Assembly: GCA_003161515.1 (NCBI GenBank)
Contig: PMOH01000479.1
Coordinates: 1-26,196, forward strand
Origin: Deltaproteobacteria bacterium
GTDB lineage: Bacteria > Desulfobacterota > Binatia > Binatales > Binataceae
Length of the DNA: 26,196 bases
Reading direction: 5' to 3'
This document shows positions 14,228 through 23,832 of this stretch, one piece after another; positions within the stretch are counted from its first letter, which is position 1, and every line of letters starts with the position of its first letter. The translations under genes and the position numbers were made by a program. The notes below the pieces were generated by a model. The model worked only from the letters and a program-made list of their open reading frames with translations, ran no database searches and was not told the origin of the DNA.

Positions 14228-17200
14228 ATGATGTGGATTGTTCGACTGGCGCTTAGACGGCCGCTCTCGGTGGCGGTCATGGCGTTGCTGATGCTGGTGA
14301 TGGGCGTCCTGTCGTTCGCCGAGATGAACGTGGACATTTTCCCAGCGATCAATCTGCCGGTCGTGATGGTGGTGTGGAGCTACCCGGGGCTCGACGCGGT
14401 CGACATGGAGCGCCGGCTCGTGATCATCAGCGAGCGCGCCTATTCCACGACCGTCGATGGAATCGAGCATATCGAATCGGAGTCGATGCTCGGAATCGGC
14501 GTGCTCAAGGTTTATTTCCAGCCGGGCACGGACATCGGCGCCGCTATCGCGCAGATCGATTCGGTCTCGGAGACCATTCTGCGCCAGGCGCCTACCGGCA
14601 CTACCGCCCCGAATATCATTTCCTACAACGCGGCGAACGTTCCCGTTGCTCAGCTGAACATCTTCAGCGAGACGCTCTCGCAACAGCAGCTTTTTGACTA
14701 CGGGCTGAATTTCATTCGCCTGCAACTTTTCACGATACCTGGATTTTCGTCGCCGGCGCCGATCGGCGGCGTTCAGCGCGCGGTCGTCGTCAACCTCGAC
14801 CCCAAGCATATGTACGCCAACGGGCTGTCGCCGGTGGATATCGGCAACGCGCTCTCGACCACCAACGTCGTCATCCCGTCGGGTACGGCTCGCATGGGCA
14901 ACTACGAGTACGACGTTGACCTGAACATGAATCCGACCAAGGTCTCTGAGTTCAACCAGTTGCCGATAAAAGTAACTAACGGCATTCCGATTCTGCTCGG
15001 CGATATTGCACCGGTCAGCGATACGCATCAGCCGCAAAGCAACGTCGTGCGTATCGACGGGCGTCCTGCGACCTTTCTGCTGGTGATCAAGCACGCGGCC
15101 GCCTCGACGCTGGCGGTGGTCGACGCGGTCCGCAATCGCATTCCCGATATTCTCGCGGTCGCGCCCAAGGGTTTGAAGGTGGCGCTCACCTTCGACCAAT
15201 CCGCCTTTGTTCGCGCGTCGCTGTGGGAGGTTGTGCGCGAGGCGGCGATCGCGGCGGCTCTGGTGGCGGTGATGGTGCTGGTGTTCATCGGATCGGCGAG
15301 CAGCATGTTGATAGTGATCGCGTCGATACCGCTGTCGATCCTCACCTCCATCGCATGCCTGCATCTTGCCGGCCAGACGATCAACACGATGACGCTGGGC
15401 GGGATTGCGCTTGCGGTCGGGATGCTGGTCGATGACGCAACCGTCGAGATCGAGAACATCCATCGCAATCACGCGATGAACAAGCCGCTGTTGGTCGCAA
15501 TCCTGGACGGCGCGCATCAAATCGCCACGCCGACCTTCATCGGCACGCTTTCGATCTGCATCGTGTTTTTTCCGGTGGTGCTGCTAACGGGAGTCGCCCG
15601 TTTTCTTTTCACGCCGCTGGCACTAGCCGTCGTATTCGCGATGCTGACCTCGTACTTGCTGTCGCGCACGCTGGTCCCGGCGATGGCGGCTCACCTGCTA
15701 CCCGAGAGACACGAAGAGGTCCACGGCAACAACCCCTGGCAACGGTTCCTGCGTGGGTTCGAAGCCGGCTTCGAGCGCATCCGCAAGCATTACGTATCGG
15801 GTGTAACCGCGTTCATCGAACATCGCGGCCTGGCGCTGACGTGCGCCGCGCTGATGATCGTCGGAACACTCCCGCTGCTGTACGTCACCGGCGAGGATTT
15901 CTTTCCGACGGTTGACGCCGGAATCATGAAATTTCACGTGCGCGCGCCGAGCGGAACGCGCATCGAGCGGACCACGCTGATCGTCGATGATATCGAGCGC
16001 GAGATCCGGAAGATCATTCCCGCCGATGAGCTGCAGCAGATAAGCGACGACATCGATCTGCCGCAGCCGTATGCGATCGCGTTTTTCCCGAGCGACAACA
16101 TCGGCCCTCAAGACGGCGAAATCATGATCCAACTCAAACCCAGTCATCATCCGACCGCCGTTTACCAGGATCGCATCCGCGAGATGATGAGCACGAAGTT
16201 TCCGAACGTCGAAGGCTACTTCATGGCCGCCGACATCGTGAACCAGGTGCTGAACTTCGGTTTGCCGGCCGCGATCGACGCTCAGATCAACGGCAACGAT
16301 CTCCATTCCGACTACAACATAGCCGTACGTCTCGCCGCGAAGATGGCCTTGATTCCGGGCGTCACTGATATGCGGATTGCGGAGCCACTTGATTATCCTT
16401 CATTCAAGGTCAAGGTCGATCGGGCCAAGGCGCTCGAGCTCGGCGTAACCGAGCAGCAGGTCGCGTCGGGACTGCTGTCGTCGTTGAGCGGCAATAGTTT
16501 GATTTCGCCGAACTACTGGCTCGATCCAGTTAACGGCGTCAACTACAACGTCGTAACCCAGGCGCCGATTCAGACGACGGCGTCGGTCGATCAAATCGCC
16601 AATACTCCGCTGACCAACGGCACCGGTACGCAGACGGTACAATTTCTCGGCAACGTCGCGTCGATCAGTCACAACAACGATCCTGCAGTGGTTGCGCATT
16701 ACACGGTGCAGCGAGTTATCGACGTGGATTGCGGCGTCAGCGGGCGCGACCTCGGTAGCACGACCAGCGCGGTGCAAAAGGCGATCGACAGTCTCGGCCA
16801 ATTGCCGGCAGGCACCCATGTCGTGATTCGCGGACAGAGTCAGGCGATGAATCAATCGTTCAAGACGATGGGTCTCGGGCTGATTCTCGCGATCGTCCTG
16901 GTCTATCTCCTGATGGTCGCGAATTTTCAGTCATGGCTCGAGCCGTTCATCATCATAATGGCGGTGCCGGGCGCGCTGGCCGGCGTGTTGTGGATGCTGG
17001 TGCTGACCGGCACGACGATCAACGTCGAGTCGCTGATGGGCGCGATCATGGCGGTGGGCGTCGGCGTCGCCAACGGCAACTTGCTCATCACTTTTGCCAA
17101 CGAGATGCGCGAAGAAGGGATGGGGCCGCTCGAGGCTGCGATCGAAGCGGGCCACGTCCGTTTCCGGCCGATCATCATGACAGCGCTCGCGATGATCCTC

Positions 17201-17404
17201 GGGATGCTGCCGATGGCGCTCGCGCTGGGTGAGGGCTCGGAGCAGAACGCGCCGCTGGGCCGCGCCGTTATCGGCGGACTCTTCGCGGCGACCTTGATGA
17301 CGCTGTTCGTGGTGCCCACGGTCTATTCAATTTTCAGCCGCACGCTGATCACCAAGAAGCAGCGCGACGAACGCATACAAGCGATCGCAGAACCAGGAGC
17401 ATGA
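14228..17404 (+). CDS. RND efflux permease (AcrB/HAE-like)
   Basis: 1058 residues, typical for an RND pump of the inner membrane driven by protons. It has the twelve-helix plan with two large periplasmic loops: TM1 RPLSVAVMALLMLVMGVL, then FPAINLPVVMVVWSYPG; TM4 with VGMLVDDATVEIENIHRN, whose D402 and D403 match the proton-relay aspartates; and a second half starting near EHRGLALTCAALMIVG. In TM10 the usual relay lysine (AcrB K940) aligns with Ala in GVANGNLLITFANE, a trait I associate with a separate permease subfamily. GGAGGG lies upstream of the ATG pair. The adaptor gene follows after 13 nt; no outer-membrane channel gene is in the window. Substrate unknown. Confidence 0.92.
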   Translation: MMWIVRLALRRPLSVAVMALLMLVMGVLSFAEMNVDIFPAINLPVVMVVWSYPGLDAVDMERRLVIISERAYSTTVDGIEHIESESMLGIGVLKVYFQPGTDIGAAIAQIDSVSETILRQAPTGTTAPNIISYNAANVPVAQLNIFSETLSQQQLFDYGLNFIRLQLFTIPGFSSPAPIGGVQRAVVVNLDPKHMYANGLSPVDIGNALSTTNVVIPSGTARMGNYEYDVDLNMNPTKVSEFNQLPIKVTNGIPILLGDIAPVSDTHQPQSNVVRIDGRPATFLLVIKHAAASTLAVVDAVRNRIPDILAVAPKGLKVALTFDQSAFVRASLWEVVREAAIAAALVAVMVLVFIGSASSMLIVIASIPLSILTSIACLHLAGQTINTMTLGGIALAVGMLVDDATVEIENIHRNHAMNKPLLVAILDGAHQIATPTFIGTLSICIVFFPVVLLTGVARFLFTPLALAVVFAMLTSYLLSRTLVPAMAAHLLPERHEEVHGNNPWQRFLRGFEAGFERIRKHYVSGVTAFIEHRGLALTCAALMIVGTLPLLYVTGEDFFPTVDAGIMKFHVRAPSGTRIERTTLIVDDIEREIRKIIPADELQQISDDIDLPQPYAIAFFPSDNIGPQDGEIMIQLKPSHHPTAVYQDRIREMMSTKFPNVEGYFMAADIVNQVLNFGLPAAIDAQINGNDLHSDYNIAVRLAAKMALIPGVTDMRIAEPLDYPSFKVKVDRAKALELGVTEQQVASGLLSSLSGNSLISPNYWLDPVNGVNYNVVTQAPIQTTASVDQIANTPLTNGTGTQTVQFLGNVASISHNNDPAVVAHYTVQRVIDVDCGVSGRDLGSTTSAVQKAIDSLGQLPAGTHVVIRGQSQAMNQSFKTMGLGLILAIVLVYLLMVANFQSWLEPFIIIMAVPGALAGVLWMLVLTGTTINVESLMGAIMAVGVGVANGNLLITFANEMREEGMGPLEAAIEAGHVRFRPIIMTALAMILGMLPMALALGEGSEQNAPLGRAVIGGLFAATLMTLFVVPTVYSIFSRTLITKKQRDERIQAIAEPGA

Positions 17405-17417
17405 GGGAGGATTTACC

Positions 17418-18590
17418 GTGAATTCATCAGAAGAGAATCGCAATCAACCAAAGTCCGGCCGGTTACTCATGATCGCGCTGTTCGCGGCGGTGATTATCGC
17501 CTTCGTTGTCTCGGGAGGATTCGTGCTGGCGAAGCAGCAGCTCATCCAGCGTCAGACGACGCAACTTAGTCAGACCGCCGCGCTCGGACCGCATGTGCTG
17601 GTGACGCAGATATCGGGCGGCGGATCGTCGCGGACGATCGAGCTTCCGGGCGCGATTCACGGCTACATCGAAAATCCAGTATTCGCGAAGGTCGCCGGCT
17701 ACATCAAGAGCGTCAACGTGGACAAGGGCGACCACGTCAAGGCCGGAGAGGTGCTTGCCGTGATCGAATCGCCCGAGACGGACAAGTCGGTTGCGGATGC
17801 GAAGTCGTTCTATTGGATTCAAAATGTTACCGACATCCGCACTCAGGAACTCGTTCGCCAGCAGGTTGTGCCGCAGCAAACCGCCGACCAGACGCACTCC
17901 GCGATGCTTCAGGCGTGGGCGGCCTACCAACAGCAACTCGCATACCAACAGTATGAAGTGGTGCGAGCGCCCTTCGACGGCATCGTGACCGCACGCCTGG
18001 TCGATCCCGGTACGTTGATACCGGCGGCTACTGCGCCCGTCACCGCCACGCCCTCAACTGGGCCTACTAGCAGCACGTCTTCGCCTATCGTCACGCTGGC
18101 GTCCCAGACGCCGCTGAGGGTTTACGCGTTCGTACCGCAGAGCATTTCGTCGTTCATCAAGGACGGCGATCCCGCGACTGTCACTGTTTCCGATTATCCA
18201 AATCGCAAATACACCGGCACGGTCACGCGGCATCCCGAAGCGCTCGATCAAACCACCCGCACGATGCAGGTCGAGGTCGATCTGCCGAATCAGGATCGAA
18301 CGCTGCTCCCCGGGATGTACGCGAACGTGACGATGACCGCGCGCGTGACGGTTTCGAATCTGACGGCGCCCGACGACGCGCTCATATTCCGCAACGACAA
18401 GACTTATCTGCCGGTGGTGCGTGACAACCATCTCAAACTGGTCGAAGTAACGCTCGGCCACGACGACGGTTACAACGTCGAGGTCAATGGCGACCTTCAT
18501 GCGGGCGACAAGCTCGCAGTGAACGTCGGAGAGGCGGCGCGCGACGGCGAACCAGTTCAACCGGTAGAGAATAGCCCGATCAAATCGTGA
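17418..18590 (+). CDS. RND periplasmic adaptor (membrane fusion protein)
   Basis: 390 residues. The N-terminal membrane anchor is LLMIALFAAVIIAFVVSGGF (about residues 16-35) with no lipobox. The barrel-sandwich half-motif VFAKVAGYIKSVNVDKGDHV is followed by KAGEVLAVIESPETD, a shortened helical hairpin, and the returning half YEVVRAPFDGIVTARLVDPG. The beta-barrel domain contains VYAFVPQSISSFIKDGDPA and GTVTRHPEALDQTTRTMQVE. A Ser/Thr/Pro-rich insert follows the second lipoyl half. It bridges the permease to an outer-membrane channel. GGAGG precedes the ATG, and its stop overlaps the region read by the ribosome binding site of the next gene. The permease-first gene order is the reverse of acrAB. 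Confidence 0.9.
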   Translation: MNSSEENRNQPKSGRLLMIALFAAVIIAFVVSGGFVLAKQQLIQRQTTQLSQTAALGPHVLVTQISGGGSSRTIELPGAIHGYIENPVFAKVAGYIKSVNVDKGDHVKAGEVLAVIESPETDKSVADAKSFYWIQNVTDIRTQELVRQQVVPQQTADQTHSAMLQAWAAYQQQLAYQQYEVVRAPFDGIVTARLVDPGTLIPAATAPVTATPSTGPTSSTSSPIVTLASQTPLRVYAFVPQSISSFIKDGDPATVTVSDYPNRKYTGTVTRHPEALDQTTRTMQVEVDLPNQDRTLLPGMYANVTMTARVTVSNLTAPDDALIFRNDKTYLPVVRDNHLKLVEVTLGHDDGYNVEVNGDLHAGDKLAVNVGEAARDGEPVQPVENSPIKS

Positions 18591-18604
18591 AAGGAGTAAA
18601 GAAA

Positions 18605-19651
18605 ATGGAAACCACCAGAATCGCAAATGCTGATCTTAGGTTCTCGCGCATCGGTTTGGGCACGTGGGCGATGGGCGGATGGATGTGGGGCGGCACCGAC
18701 GAACAGAAATCGATCCGCACGATCCATTCCGCCGTCGATCGCGGAATCACGCTGATCGACACCGCGCCGGTGTACGGCTTCGGCCGGTCCGAAGAGATTG
18801 TCGGCAAGGCGCTCGCGCTGGCCGGCATGAGAGATCGCGTCGTCATCGCCACCAAGGTCGGACTCGATTGGAGCAATGGCGAGCCGTTTCGCAACGCGAC
18901 TCGAGCGCGAATCTTCGCGGAGGTCGAGGCCTCGCTGAAAAGGCTCAGGACCGACGTCATCGACATTTACCAGGTACACTGGCCGGATCCGCTGACTCCG
19001 ATTAGCGAGACCGCCGACGCGATGGCCACGCTCTACAAGCAGGGCAAGATTCGCGCGATAGGCGTCAGCAACTTTTCGCCGGAACAGATGAACGAATTCG
19101 GGCTGATCGCGCCGATGCATACCGCGCAGCCGCCGTATAATCTTTTCGAGCGCGCGATCGAAAAAACTGTCCTATCCCACTGCGCGTGGGAAGGAATCGC
19201 GGTGCTGGCCTACGGCGCTATTTGCCGCGGATTGCTCAGCGGCCGGATGACTCCCGACACCAAATTCGAGAGCGACGACCTGCGCAGAACCGATCCAAAA
19301 TTTCAACCACCGCGATTCGGACAGTACCTTGAGGCTGTCAGGCTGCTGGACGAGTTCGCGCAGAAAAACTACGGCAAAAGAGTCATACACCTGGCACTGA
19401 GATGGGTGCTCGATCAGCCGGGCGTGAATAGCGCGCTATGGGGCGCACGAGATCCGGGGCAACTCGATCCGGTTCGCGACGTGATGGGATGGACGCTCGA
19501 CCAGGACGCGCTTGGCGAGATCGATCGCATCGTCCGCGAGAGCGTGACCGATCCGGTAGGCCCGGAATTCATGGCGCCCCCGTCTCGCAGCACGGTTGCT
19601 AAACAGGATAAGAGTCCTGTCCGGCTTGCAGTCCCACGGCCAGGTCTTTAG
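18605..19651 (+). CDS. Aldo/keto reductase
   Basis: 348 residues. The ATG at 18605 has AGGAG 8 nt upstream; an in-frame GTG at 18587 overlaps the adaptor stop and is less likely. The AKR catalytic tetrad is visible as D52 and Y57 (IDTAPVYGFG), K84 (VIATKVG) and H125 (YQVHWPDP), with AIGVSNFSPEQM and the NADP-contacting ALWGARDPGQL at the expected places. AKRs reduce aldehydes and ketones with NADPH in the cytoplasm. As the last gene of the RND operon it probably works on the compound, or a toxic carbonyl, that the pump handles. It ends 57 nt from the convergent ATPase gene; no clear terminator is seen between them. Confidence 0.9.
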   Translation: METTRIANADLRFSRIGLGTWAMGGWMWGGTDEQKSIRTIHSAVDRGITLIDTAPVYGFGRSEEIVGKALALAGMRDRVVIATKVGLDWSNGEPFRNATRARIFAEVEASLKRLRTDVIDIYQVHWPDPLTPISETADAMATLYKQGKIRAIGVSNFSPEQMNEFGLIAPMHTAQPPYNLFERAIEKTVLSHCAWEGIAVLAYGAICRGLLSGRMTPDTKFESDDLRRTDPKFQPPRFGQYLEAVRLLDEFAQKNYGKRVIHLALRWVLDQPGVNSALWGARDPGQLDPVRDVMGWTLDQDALGEIDRIVRESVTDPVGPEFMAPPSRSTVAKQDKSPVRLAVPRPGL

Positions 19652-19708
19652 CGAGAACTAATTCCGATCGACACCTATGTATAAGGATAGCGGCTAGGAC
19701 TTCTGGGG

Positions 19709-22700
19709 TTATGCGAGTTGCCCTAGCAGAGTTTGCGTCATCTCGATATGACGAGGCATTCCGATATGTCTGTAGGTCTCGAGCGCCTCGCCGAGCAGCG
19801 TTTGCGCTTTGTTGCGATCTCCCGGGTCGTCTCGGTCTCTAAGCATCATCGCGTGGAAGCGGCATATCTCAGCTCGTTCGGGACGATCCGGAAAGAAATC
19901 AGCTTGCCGCCTCGCGACCTCGAAGTGATCTTCGGCGGCTTTCCACTGATGTGCCCCAGCCGCGGCGAGACCCGCAATAGTATGTGTGTAGCGTGGGATC
20001 GGCCAAATCACTACTGCTCCGGTGTCGATCATCTCGCGAACCAGCGGGTAAAGCTGTCCCACTTGCGCTTGCTCTCCGAGCATGAAAAGGCCCTCGACCA
20101 CCAGCGTTAGCATCCACCACGATCCTCGAATGTTTTCCCGGCCGCTCACAGGCAGCGACGCGCGATGCTTTTCGAGCAATGCCAATGCGCCGTTGCGATC
20201 GCCCGAGTATGCCATCTGCCGAAAAAGAGCGCCCTCCCCAAAGCCCTGGATTGAGCTCATTTGCGGGTCGATACGCGCGGCGATGTGAGCACGCGATAGA
20301 GCGCCCGCCCAGTCGCCGCGAACAAAATCCAAAGCACTTAGTTGTACCTCGGAGAGTACCTCCCAGAAGGGAAACCTGGCCTTCGCGTCGGACTTCGCCA
20401 CTGCCTGGAAGCCGGCTTCCAGCTTGGCCAGGTTGGGCTCTCTGACGAATTCGAGCCAGGTTCGGGTACTCAGGCAAAGTGCGATGGAATAACCTTGTCC
20501 TATCTTGGTCGCAAGCGGCTCAAGCACGTCCGCTATTTTGACAGCCTCGTCCAGGCGTCCAAGTGTTAGCAATACCTGATGTAGAACTCGCAGTTGCGTG
20601 GCGCGCTGCCACGGAGGCGCTTCCGCTCCAGCCAGTTGTTCGCTAAGAAGTCCATCGGCGGCGACTTCCTTCAATCGGAAGAAATGCATATTCACTATTG
20701 AGCGGGCGCCAAGCACCCTGGCTTCAAGCTTTGGATCGCCGAGCTTGGACGCAATCTCCAGAGCTTCCCGCAGTGCCGCACAAGCCTGTTCGCGGCCTGC
20801 CGACGCCGCACTGGCCTGTCCCAGGGCAGAGAGAAGGCGTAGCCGATTGGCACTGACTCCTGCTCCAAGGTAAGCGAGTCCGCCACGCGCAGTCTCGGTT
20901 GCTTCCTGGAAGCGCCCAACCCAGATGAAGGCATCGGCCAACTCGGCAAAGCTGCTACCTATCATCTCGCGGTCGCCGAGACCCGTGTAAATTTCGAGCA
21001 CCTCGCGAAGACTTGTGACCGCTGCGTCCCAATGCTCAAGACTTAGCTCGCCAATCGCGAGGCTCGCCAACAACTCAGCTTTTTCTCTCGGGTCAAGCGC
21101 GCCTTCATACGACAGGGCCGACCGAAAGCTGCGCCGCGCTTCCTCGTAGGCCGCGGCCTCAAGTGCACTCTTGCCGGCAAGGATTAGGTAACGAACCAGT
21201 TTCCGGCTGTCCGCGAACGATCCCGCTTTGAGCAGATGGTCAGTGATCTCTCCCGCGCGCTCGTTGATGAAGCGGGGATAGAGCCGCTCGATCGCGTCGG
21301 CGACTCCGACATGCATTTGTTGTTTGCGCGGCGCCGACATGCCGGCCAGCAGCGTCTGACGCACGAGTTCGTGGGCGAAGGTGAACGGCTTCTCGGGTCC
21401 CTGCGAGCTGGCAACGATTATTCCCATCTGCTGCGCCTTCTCGATGACGGCGAAGAGTTCGTCAACGTCGATTTGGCTGACCTCAGTCAGCAGGCGGAAG
21501 CTGAAGTTGCGTCCGATCATCGCGGCAGCCGCCAGCACGCGCTTTTCATTCTCGTCGAAGCGCTCGAGTCGGCGTCCGATGATCAAGCGCACGTTTTCCG
21601 GAACGTCGATCTCGTCGATCTCGAGGTCGGCGCGGAACTGGCCGGCCGCATCGAAAACTTTTCCCTCTTCGACCAGATGCCGGTACACCTCCTCCACGAA
21701 AAATGGATACCCCTGGCTTTCTTCGAAAATGAGGCTCACCAGACTTTCGGGAACTTGCGCGTTGCTCAGAGAATGCAACATCTGCGCGATCGATTCCTTT
21801 GACAGACCGCCAAGTTTCAGCGGACGGTTACCCATCCGAATCAACTCTTCCAGGGTCCTGGTCAACGCCGAATTATGTTTCGAGTATCCGTCGCGATAGG
21901 TGCCGATGATTACTATCGGGAGCTGGGCCACGCGATTGGCCAGGTGAATCAACAGGCTCAGCGTCGATTCGTCGGCCCAGTGCAGATCCTCGACGATGTA
22001 CACGTACGAACGGGTGTGGGACGCGCGCGCCAGCCCCTCCGATATGCTTTGAAAAAGATAGCGGCGCTTTTGCGCGGGCGGCAGATCCAATGGTGGCGGA
22101 ATATCCGGAAAAACTCGGCGCAGGCTCGGAACGATCTGCGCCAGTTCGGGCGCGCTGTCACCAATCCGCCGACGGAAATCCTCGAGGCTCGACGCCTGCG
22201 CCAGAGCACTCTCGATGATCTCGACAAACGGCAGATAGGGAAACGGCTCGTCTCTTTCGTAGCAGTGCCCGACCATGCACCTGAAGCCCACGCGCGACGC
22301 GTATTCCGCCATCTCCATCGCGAGGCGGCTCTTGCCCACGCCTGCTCCACCGCCAAGCATCACCAGCGAGCCGTGACCACCGAGCGCGCGATCGAGCGCC
22401 GCACGAATCGCGCCACGTTCAGCCTCTCGTCCCACAAAAGCGGTTCGTTCCGCGAGCGAGAAGGGTGAGACCTCCAGCACCACCGGCGACGGCGGCGGAC
22501 GATCAACACGCTTCGGCGCGGGACCGGCATCTGAAGCCGGGGGCTGCTCCTGCACCACGCTCGTTTCGCCGAATTCCCACGCAATCGGCAGTTCGGGATC
22601 AGTCTGGTAGGAGCAGAAAGTGCCGGTCTTGATACATCGCGACAGCACGTCGCCGAGCGCCGAATCGCTCTGCGCGATTCGGTCGAGCACCGCCTTGATC

Positions 22701-23266
22701 GTCTTGGTGACGCTCTGCCGCGCACGCTCCGATGCCGACGCCGCACGGCGATTGCGTCCGCCGAGCCCGACCGCGCGCGACAGTTCTTTCGTCAGCGCAT
22801 CGATCTCCTGTTCCGCATCCTCGGCGCGCTCGACGTTCCCGCTCTGTTTGGCCTCATCCAGTTCTTCGTGCAAGTCGGTCAGTCGGCGCCGGTACGCGAC
22901 CTTCGCTTGATCGTCAAGCATCTCGCCCGCGTCACCCAGGCTGCCGAGATGGATGCCGGCCTTTTCGAGATCCTCTTCTCCGCGCGGCAAGCCGTGCGTC
23001 GATCCGATGGTCTCGTCGTCGTCGTGTTGGCCCGCAATTCCGCCGACCAAATCGAGCACATGAAATTCGGTCGCGGAATGACGCAGCAGATGGGCGAGAT
23101 AGCCGAGTCCCTTGGTATCCTTCAGCGAGAAGGATTTTCCGCCGTAGCCGACGGTCCAGTACTCGCCCTCTTTGCGGAAGATTCCCTTTTGTGCAGTACG
23201 GACGCTGTGCCCAGGATCGCTGATATTGGCCGGGGCAGGGCGTGCGCTCCGCGTCTGAACTTGCAT
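19709..23266 (-). CDS. AAA ATPase/TPR signalling protein (predicted ATPase, COG3899-like)
   Basis: 1185 residues. The N-terminal domain (about residues 28-76, FRKEGEYWTVGYGGKSFSL then KGLGYLAHLLRHSATEFHVL) is typical of a family of large stand-alone signalling ATPases. A coiled-coil or charged helix spans about 120-165, then VGLGGRNRRAASASERAR and GTFCSYQTDPELPI. The P-loop domain has Walker A GGAGVGKS (306-313) and Walker B YVYIVEDLHWAD (421-432). From about 690 to the end are degenerate TPR helices. No LuxR helix-turn-helix or cyclase domain is visible at either end, so its output is unclear. MalT-like, ligand- or partner-controlled oligomerisation is inferred. It is divergent from the secreted-protein gene at 23463. 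Confidence 0.85.
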   Translation of the reverse strand: MQVQTRSARPAPANISDPGHSVRTAQKGIFRKEGEYWTVGYGGKSFSLKDTKGLGYLAHLLRHSATEFHVLDLVGGIAGQHDDDETIGSTHGLPRGEEDLEKAGIHLGSLGDAGEMLDDQAKVAYRRRLTDLHEELDEAKQSGNVERAEDAEQEIDALTKELSRAVGLGGRNRRAASASERARQSVTKTIKAVLDRIAQSDSALGDVLSRCIKTGTFCSYQTDPELPIAWEFGETSVVQEQPPASDAGPAPKRVDRPPPSPVVLEVSPFSLAERTAFVGREAERGAIRAALDRALGGHGSLVMLGGGAGVGKSRLAMEMAEYASRVGFRCMVGHCYERDEPFPYLPFVEIIESALAQASSLEDFRRRIGDSAPELAQIVPSLRRVFPDIPPPLDLPPAQKRRYLFQSISEGLARASHTRSYVYIVEDLHWADESTLSLLIHLANRVAQLPIVIIGTYRDGYSKHNSALTRTLEELIRMGNRPLKLGGLSKESIAQMLHSLSNAQVPESLVSLIFEESQGYPFFVEEVYRHLVEEGKVFDAAGQFRADLEIDEIDVPENVRLIIGRRLERFDENEKRVLAAAAMIGRNFSFRLLTEVSQIDVDELFAVIEKAQQMGIIVASSQGPEKPFTFAHELVRQTLLAGMSAPRKQQMHVGVADAIERLYPRFINERAGEITDHLLKAGSFADSRKLVRYLILAGKSALEAAAYEEARRSFRSALSYEGALDPREKAELLASLAIGELSLEHWDAAVTSLREVLEIYTGLGDREMIGSSFAELADAFIWVGRFQEATETARGGLAYLGAGVSANRLRLLSALGQASAASAGREQACAALREALEIASKLGDPKLEARVLGARSIVNMHFFRLKEVAADGLLSEQLAGAEAPPWQRATQLRVLHQVLLTLGRLDEAVKIADVLEPLATKIGQGYSIALCLSTRTWLEFVREPNLAKLEAGFQAVAKSDAKARFPFWEVLSEVQLSALDFVRGDWAGALSRAHIAARIDPQMSSIQGFGEGALFRQMAYSGDRNGALALLEKHRASLPVSGRENIRGSWWMLTLVVEGLFMLGEQAQVGQLYPLVREMIDTGAVVIWPIPRYTHTIAGLAAAGAHQWKAAEDHFEVARRQADFFPDRPERAEICRFHAMMLRDRDDPGDRNKAQTLLGEALETYRHIGMPRHIEMTQTLLGQLA

Positions 23267-23358
23267 GTGAATTCTCTAGGCGATTTCGGCCCACCTCATG
23301 GCGAACCGCCGCCTTGGAAAAATCGTACCACCTGCGCGATCAACTGCCCACTCCCGAT

Positions 23359-23379
23359 TGTGCGGTCGCTTTTCACGCC
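23359..23379 (+). promoter_or_regulatory. Shared 21-bp element, copy c
   Basis: TGTGCG-N5-TTTTCACGCC, exact to the consensus. It lies in the divergent region, 83 nt before the small secreted protein at 23463 and 92 nt from the start of the ATPase at 23266, so it could serve either gene; orientation agrees with the other copies for the plus-strand gene. Confidence 0.5.
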
Positions 23380-23462
23380 TTGTCTGGCACACGGCCGACA
23401 TCAAAAGTTGGGAACAAAATGCTCCCACAAGCGGTCGTTATTGAAACAGGAGATCTAGTCCA

Positions 23463-23768
23463 ATGAAAGCACTTTCAACAATGTTTGTAGCCGGAACGCT
23501 GGCGTTGACGCTAGCGACGCCGGTTCTCGCCGGATCCGTCGGAATTTCGAGAAGCTATGCCACCGCTCAGCCGAATACCCAGACGATTGCCGATCTGGAG
23601 AATGCTTCCGAGGCGGCACAGCGCGAAGCCCGCACCGGAAACAAGAACAACGTGGCCTTCGGGCAGAAGAGCTACCAAATCGATCAGCTCGTTCAACGCA
23701 TGAAGGATGGCGAGCAGGTCTCGCAGAACCAGGTCGATCAAGCGCTGCAGCCGGTCGTGATTTGGTGA
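23463..23768 (+). CDS. Small secreted protein, unknown function
   Basis: 101 residues. A signal peptide is clear (MKALSTMFVAGTLALTLATP, cleavage after VLA). The mature ~78 residues are hydrophilic and helical: TIADLENASEAAQREARTG, then KSYQIDQLVQRMKDGEQVSQ and NQVDQALQPV. There are no cysteines. A GGAGA lies 9 nt before the ATG. It is followed by a strong hairpin terminator and preceded by element copy c, so it is a monocistronic unit. I recognise no family; a periplasmic stress protein is one possibility. Confidence 0.7.
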   Translation: MKALSTMFVAGTLALTLATPVLAGSVGISRSYATAQPNTQTIADLENASEAAQREARTGNKNNVAFGQKSYQIDQLVQRMKDGEQVSQNQVDQALQPVVIW

Positions 23769-23783
23769 TTTGTTGGGCAGGAG

Positions 23784-23822
23784 GGCGGCGGAGTTCGACC
23801 AGGGTTCGAATTCCCCGCCGCC
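23784..23822 (+). terminator. Strong hairpin after the small secreted protein
   Basis: GGCGGCG (23784-23790) pairs with CGCCGCC (23816-23822), and AGTTCGA with TCGAATT inside, around the 7-nt loop CCAGGGT. It begins 15 nt past the stop. There is no clean U-tract, only TTTT about 8 nt later. Confidence 0.6.
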
Positions 23823-23832
23823 TGGCCGATTT

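Noticed and set aside
14222..15520. 432-codon minus-strand frame
   Set aside because: Antisense shadow of the RND permease; composition is Arg/His/Asp-rich low complexity typical of reversed GC-rich genes.
15606..15615. TTTTCACGCC inside the RND permease gene
   Set aside because: The left block TGTGCG is missing at the right distance and the site is within a coding region.
23799..23822. GGTTCGAATTCC as a third tRNA T-arm remnant
   Set aside because: It is explained by the long terminator hairpin, and the T-stem pairing of a tRNA is absent.
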